NCBI GenBank assembly: GCA_937892405.1
Contig: CALAFS010000032.1
Location: 1-8,335, forward strand
Source of the DNA: an uncultured Clostridia bacterium
GTDB taxonomy: Bacteria > Bacillota > Clostridia > Oscillospirales > CAG-272
Direction of reading: 5' to 3'
DNA: 8,335 nt
Shown in pieces: positions 6,951-8,335 of this stretch. A model generated the notes under the pieces. The model was not told where the DNA came from. It made no database searches and worked only from the letters and a program-made list of their open reading frames with translations. Position numbers and translations under genes: made by a program. Positions within the stretch are counted from its first letter, which is position 1, and every line of letters starts with the position of its first letter.

Positions 6951-8335
6951 TCAATTTTCGGTTGTCCCGTTTTCTTTTGTCATTTCTTTTTCACGCTTTC
7001 TGTCTCTCACGATCTCGTGAATCCACTTGAACTTGAACTTACGGACCGCGACATCAATCAGAACGCAAAGGATCGCAAGGATCAGGAAGACAAGGCGGGG
7101 GTCGGTCACGACCGAGAACACCTTGGCAAATCCGGCGAACGCGCCGACGGGATCGGTCAGCACTTCTCCGTTTCCGTTTTCGGCAAGGGAGGCGAGAAGC
7201 TCGCTTCCCTGCTCTTCGGGCAGGAACCTGCGGTATTCTTCCGAATAGGAGAAGGTCTCAAGCAGAGAGCGGGAGGCGGTGACATTGCCATCGGCGTCCT
7301 GCTTTTCGATCCGGATTCTGTATACACCGCCCGTGGTGATACGGAAGGTGAAACCGACGTTGTCGCCGAGCGAGGTCACGGGAACGCCGTCGAAGTAGGT
7401 GCGGAGCGCGTCCTCCGACTCGCCCTTTACCGTGACGACCACGGTCTCTCCCTCTCCGAGAGAGGTATACACATTCAGACGGTAGGTGTAATTGTCGTTC
7501 TCTTCTCTGACGGTGATCGAGAGTCTGTCCGGTTCAATCTCCTGCATGGGGGCGAGGCTCTCCGAAATGTTCTTCACAAGGCGGATACCGACCTCATCGG
7601 TGACAAAATCGGACGACCACGCGCCGCCGAGATCCGAGAGGAAGCTGCCGACTCTGCCGGCGCCGAAATTCCACTCGGCATAAATCGGCACGTACTCGTA
7701 GAAGAGAGGGGCTTTCGCGCCGTCCTTCAGCTTCGTACCGTAGTAACCCGAGAGCGAGGGAATCTGCATCGTGGAGTCAATACCGACAAGGACGGAAGAC
7801 TGATCCCGCATCTTGGGAGTCACTTTCAGTCCTTCGGCGAGCTCTGCAATCTGCGCCGCGGCGAGATCCTGTCTCGCGTAGGTCGTGATCTTATCCAACT
7901 CCCCGAGCGGAATGTCGTAAAGGGTGCCGTGACCGCGCTCGGCGGTCTTGTTCATCTCTTCCACGCTCGCGGTTCTGCCGACGGTGAAGACGGACATGGT
8001 AATGTTTCTTACATTATAGTTATAATCAATGTATCTGCCGAAGGCGTTCTCATCGCCGGCCGAGGTCTCCTCGAGGTGATCGGAGGGGTTACCGTCGGTA
8101 ATCAGGACGATGTGGCGCCGCTCGACCGGAAGAGGTGCCAGTGCACCGCCCGCAGCATTGATGGCGCTGCGGAAGACGGTACCGCCACCGCCGCCGGCCT
8201 GTTTGAGCGCGTCGATCGTCTGATAGATTCTCTCGCGCTGGGCGACCGGAATGACGTCGATCTCTTCCTTCGTCGTATCGCTGAAGGTCATGACACCGCA
8301 GTAGTCGCGTGCCGTCAGAGCGCCGGCGATCTCCT
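6951..8335 (-). CDS. Membrane-anchored VWA-domain protein with GATase1-like segment, C-terminal part
   Basis: The frame is open from the right edge, so the N-terminus is missing; 460 residues are visible, counted from the first full codon at 8333. ATG at 8291 is internal, because the residues before it (EIAGALTARDYCGV) continue the VWA fold into MTFSD. VWA features: GGGGGTVF with the metal-site Thr52, and IVLITDGNPSD with Asp80; the first metal motif, DxSxS, would lie off-window. NITMSVFTVG and GHGTLYDI complete the domain by about residue 143. Residues 176-258 (SSVLVGIDS, GYYGTKLK, then YAEWNFGAGRVGSFLSDLGGAWSSDF) match the GATase1/ThuA-like region common in membrane VWA proteins. About 268-350 looks like a beta-sandwich. 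One transmembrane helix (about 414-431) is followed by a basic tail, so the body is likely outside the membrane. Related proteins usually also have N-terminal membrane helices. The role is unknown; metal-dependent adhesion or complex assembly is inference. The stop TGA is at 6953-6951. Confidence 0.85.
   Translation of the reverse strand, partial: EIAGALTARDYCGVMTFSDTTKEEIDVIPVAQRERIYQTIDALKQAGGGGGTVFRSAINAAGGALAPLPVERRHIVLITDGNPSDHLEETSAGDENAFGRYIDYNYNVRNITMSVFTVGRTASVEEMNKTAERGHGTLYDIPLGELDKITTYARQDLAAAQIAELAEGLKVTPKMRDQSSVLVGIDSTMQIPSLSGYYGTKLKDGAKAPLFYEYVPIYAEWNFGAGRVGSFLSDLGGAWSSDFVTDEVGIRLVKNISESLAPMQEIEPDRLSITVREENDNYTYRLNVYTSLGEGETVVVTVKGESEDALRTYFDGVPVTSLGDNVGFTFRITTGGVYRIRIEKQDADGNVTASRSLLETFSYSEEYRRFLPEEQGSELLASLAENGNGEVLTDPVGAFAGFAKVFSVVTDPRLVFLILAILCVLIDVAVRKFKFKWIHEIVRDRKREKEMTKENGTTEN

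Noticed and set aside
6928..6954. TTG at 6954 as start of the LRR lipoprotein, overlapping the VWA stop codon
   Set aside because: No Shine-Dalgarno sequence precedes it, and it would add nine residues with two basic stretches before an already complete lipoprotein signal. ATG 6927 has a well-placed GGAAGG.

Overview
The window carries four genes, all on the minus strand and so transcribed from right to left. All four encode exported, cell-envelope or extracellular proteins. Two are cut by the window edges. The organism looks like a Gram-positive bacterium of fairly high GC content, most likely an uncultured gut-type Clostridia. This rests on Sec signal peptides and lipoprotein signals, a subtilase pro-region of the lactocepin type, a BspA-type leucine-rich-repeat protein with the DGTVGIADYA motif common in Firmicutes, purine-rich Shine-Dalgarno sites (GGAAGG, AAAGGA, GGAGG), and GC-rich codon choice in which TTA, CTA and TCA are scarce. 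The taxonomic placement is inference.

Layout in the direction of transcription: (1) 8335-6951, the C-terminal 460 residues of a membrane-anchored von Willebrand factor A (VWA) protein of the type with a GATase1-like segment, ending in one transmembrane helix and a basic tail. (2) 6927-4093, a 944-residue lipoprotein with an Fn3-like domain, about 27 BspA-type leucine-rich repeats and a C-terminal InlB B-repeat/Flg_new-like domain. It starts 23 bases after the VWA stop codon, so the two are probably one transcript. (3) 4013-687, a 1108-residue lipoprotein with about three N-terminal bacterial Ig-like domains and an unrecognised, mostly helical C-terminal part of about 800 residues. That part contains a divergent repeat of roughly 88-106 residues that I could not assign to a known family. 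(4) 604-1, the signal peptide and I9-type pro-region of a subtilisin-like S8 protease whose catalytic domain lies beyond the left edge.

The gaps are short (23, 79 and 82 bases) and there is no gene-free stretch over 300 bases. The gap before the protease holds a perfect 12-bp inverted repeat without a T-run. The gap before the Ig-like lipoprotein holds a weaker hairpin followed by a T-rich stretch. No RNA genes, mobile elements or CRISPR arrays were seen.

Taken together this looks like a surface-protein locus: two lipid-anchored repeat proteins suited to binding ligands or other surface components, a membrane VWA protein that may act as a metal-dependent adhesion or assembly factor, and a secreted protease that may process surface or host proteins. 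The joint role is inferred from co-orientation and shared localisation only. The most novel-looking element is the helical repeat region of the Ig-like lipoprotein.
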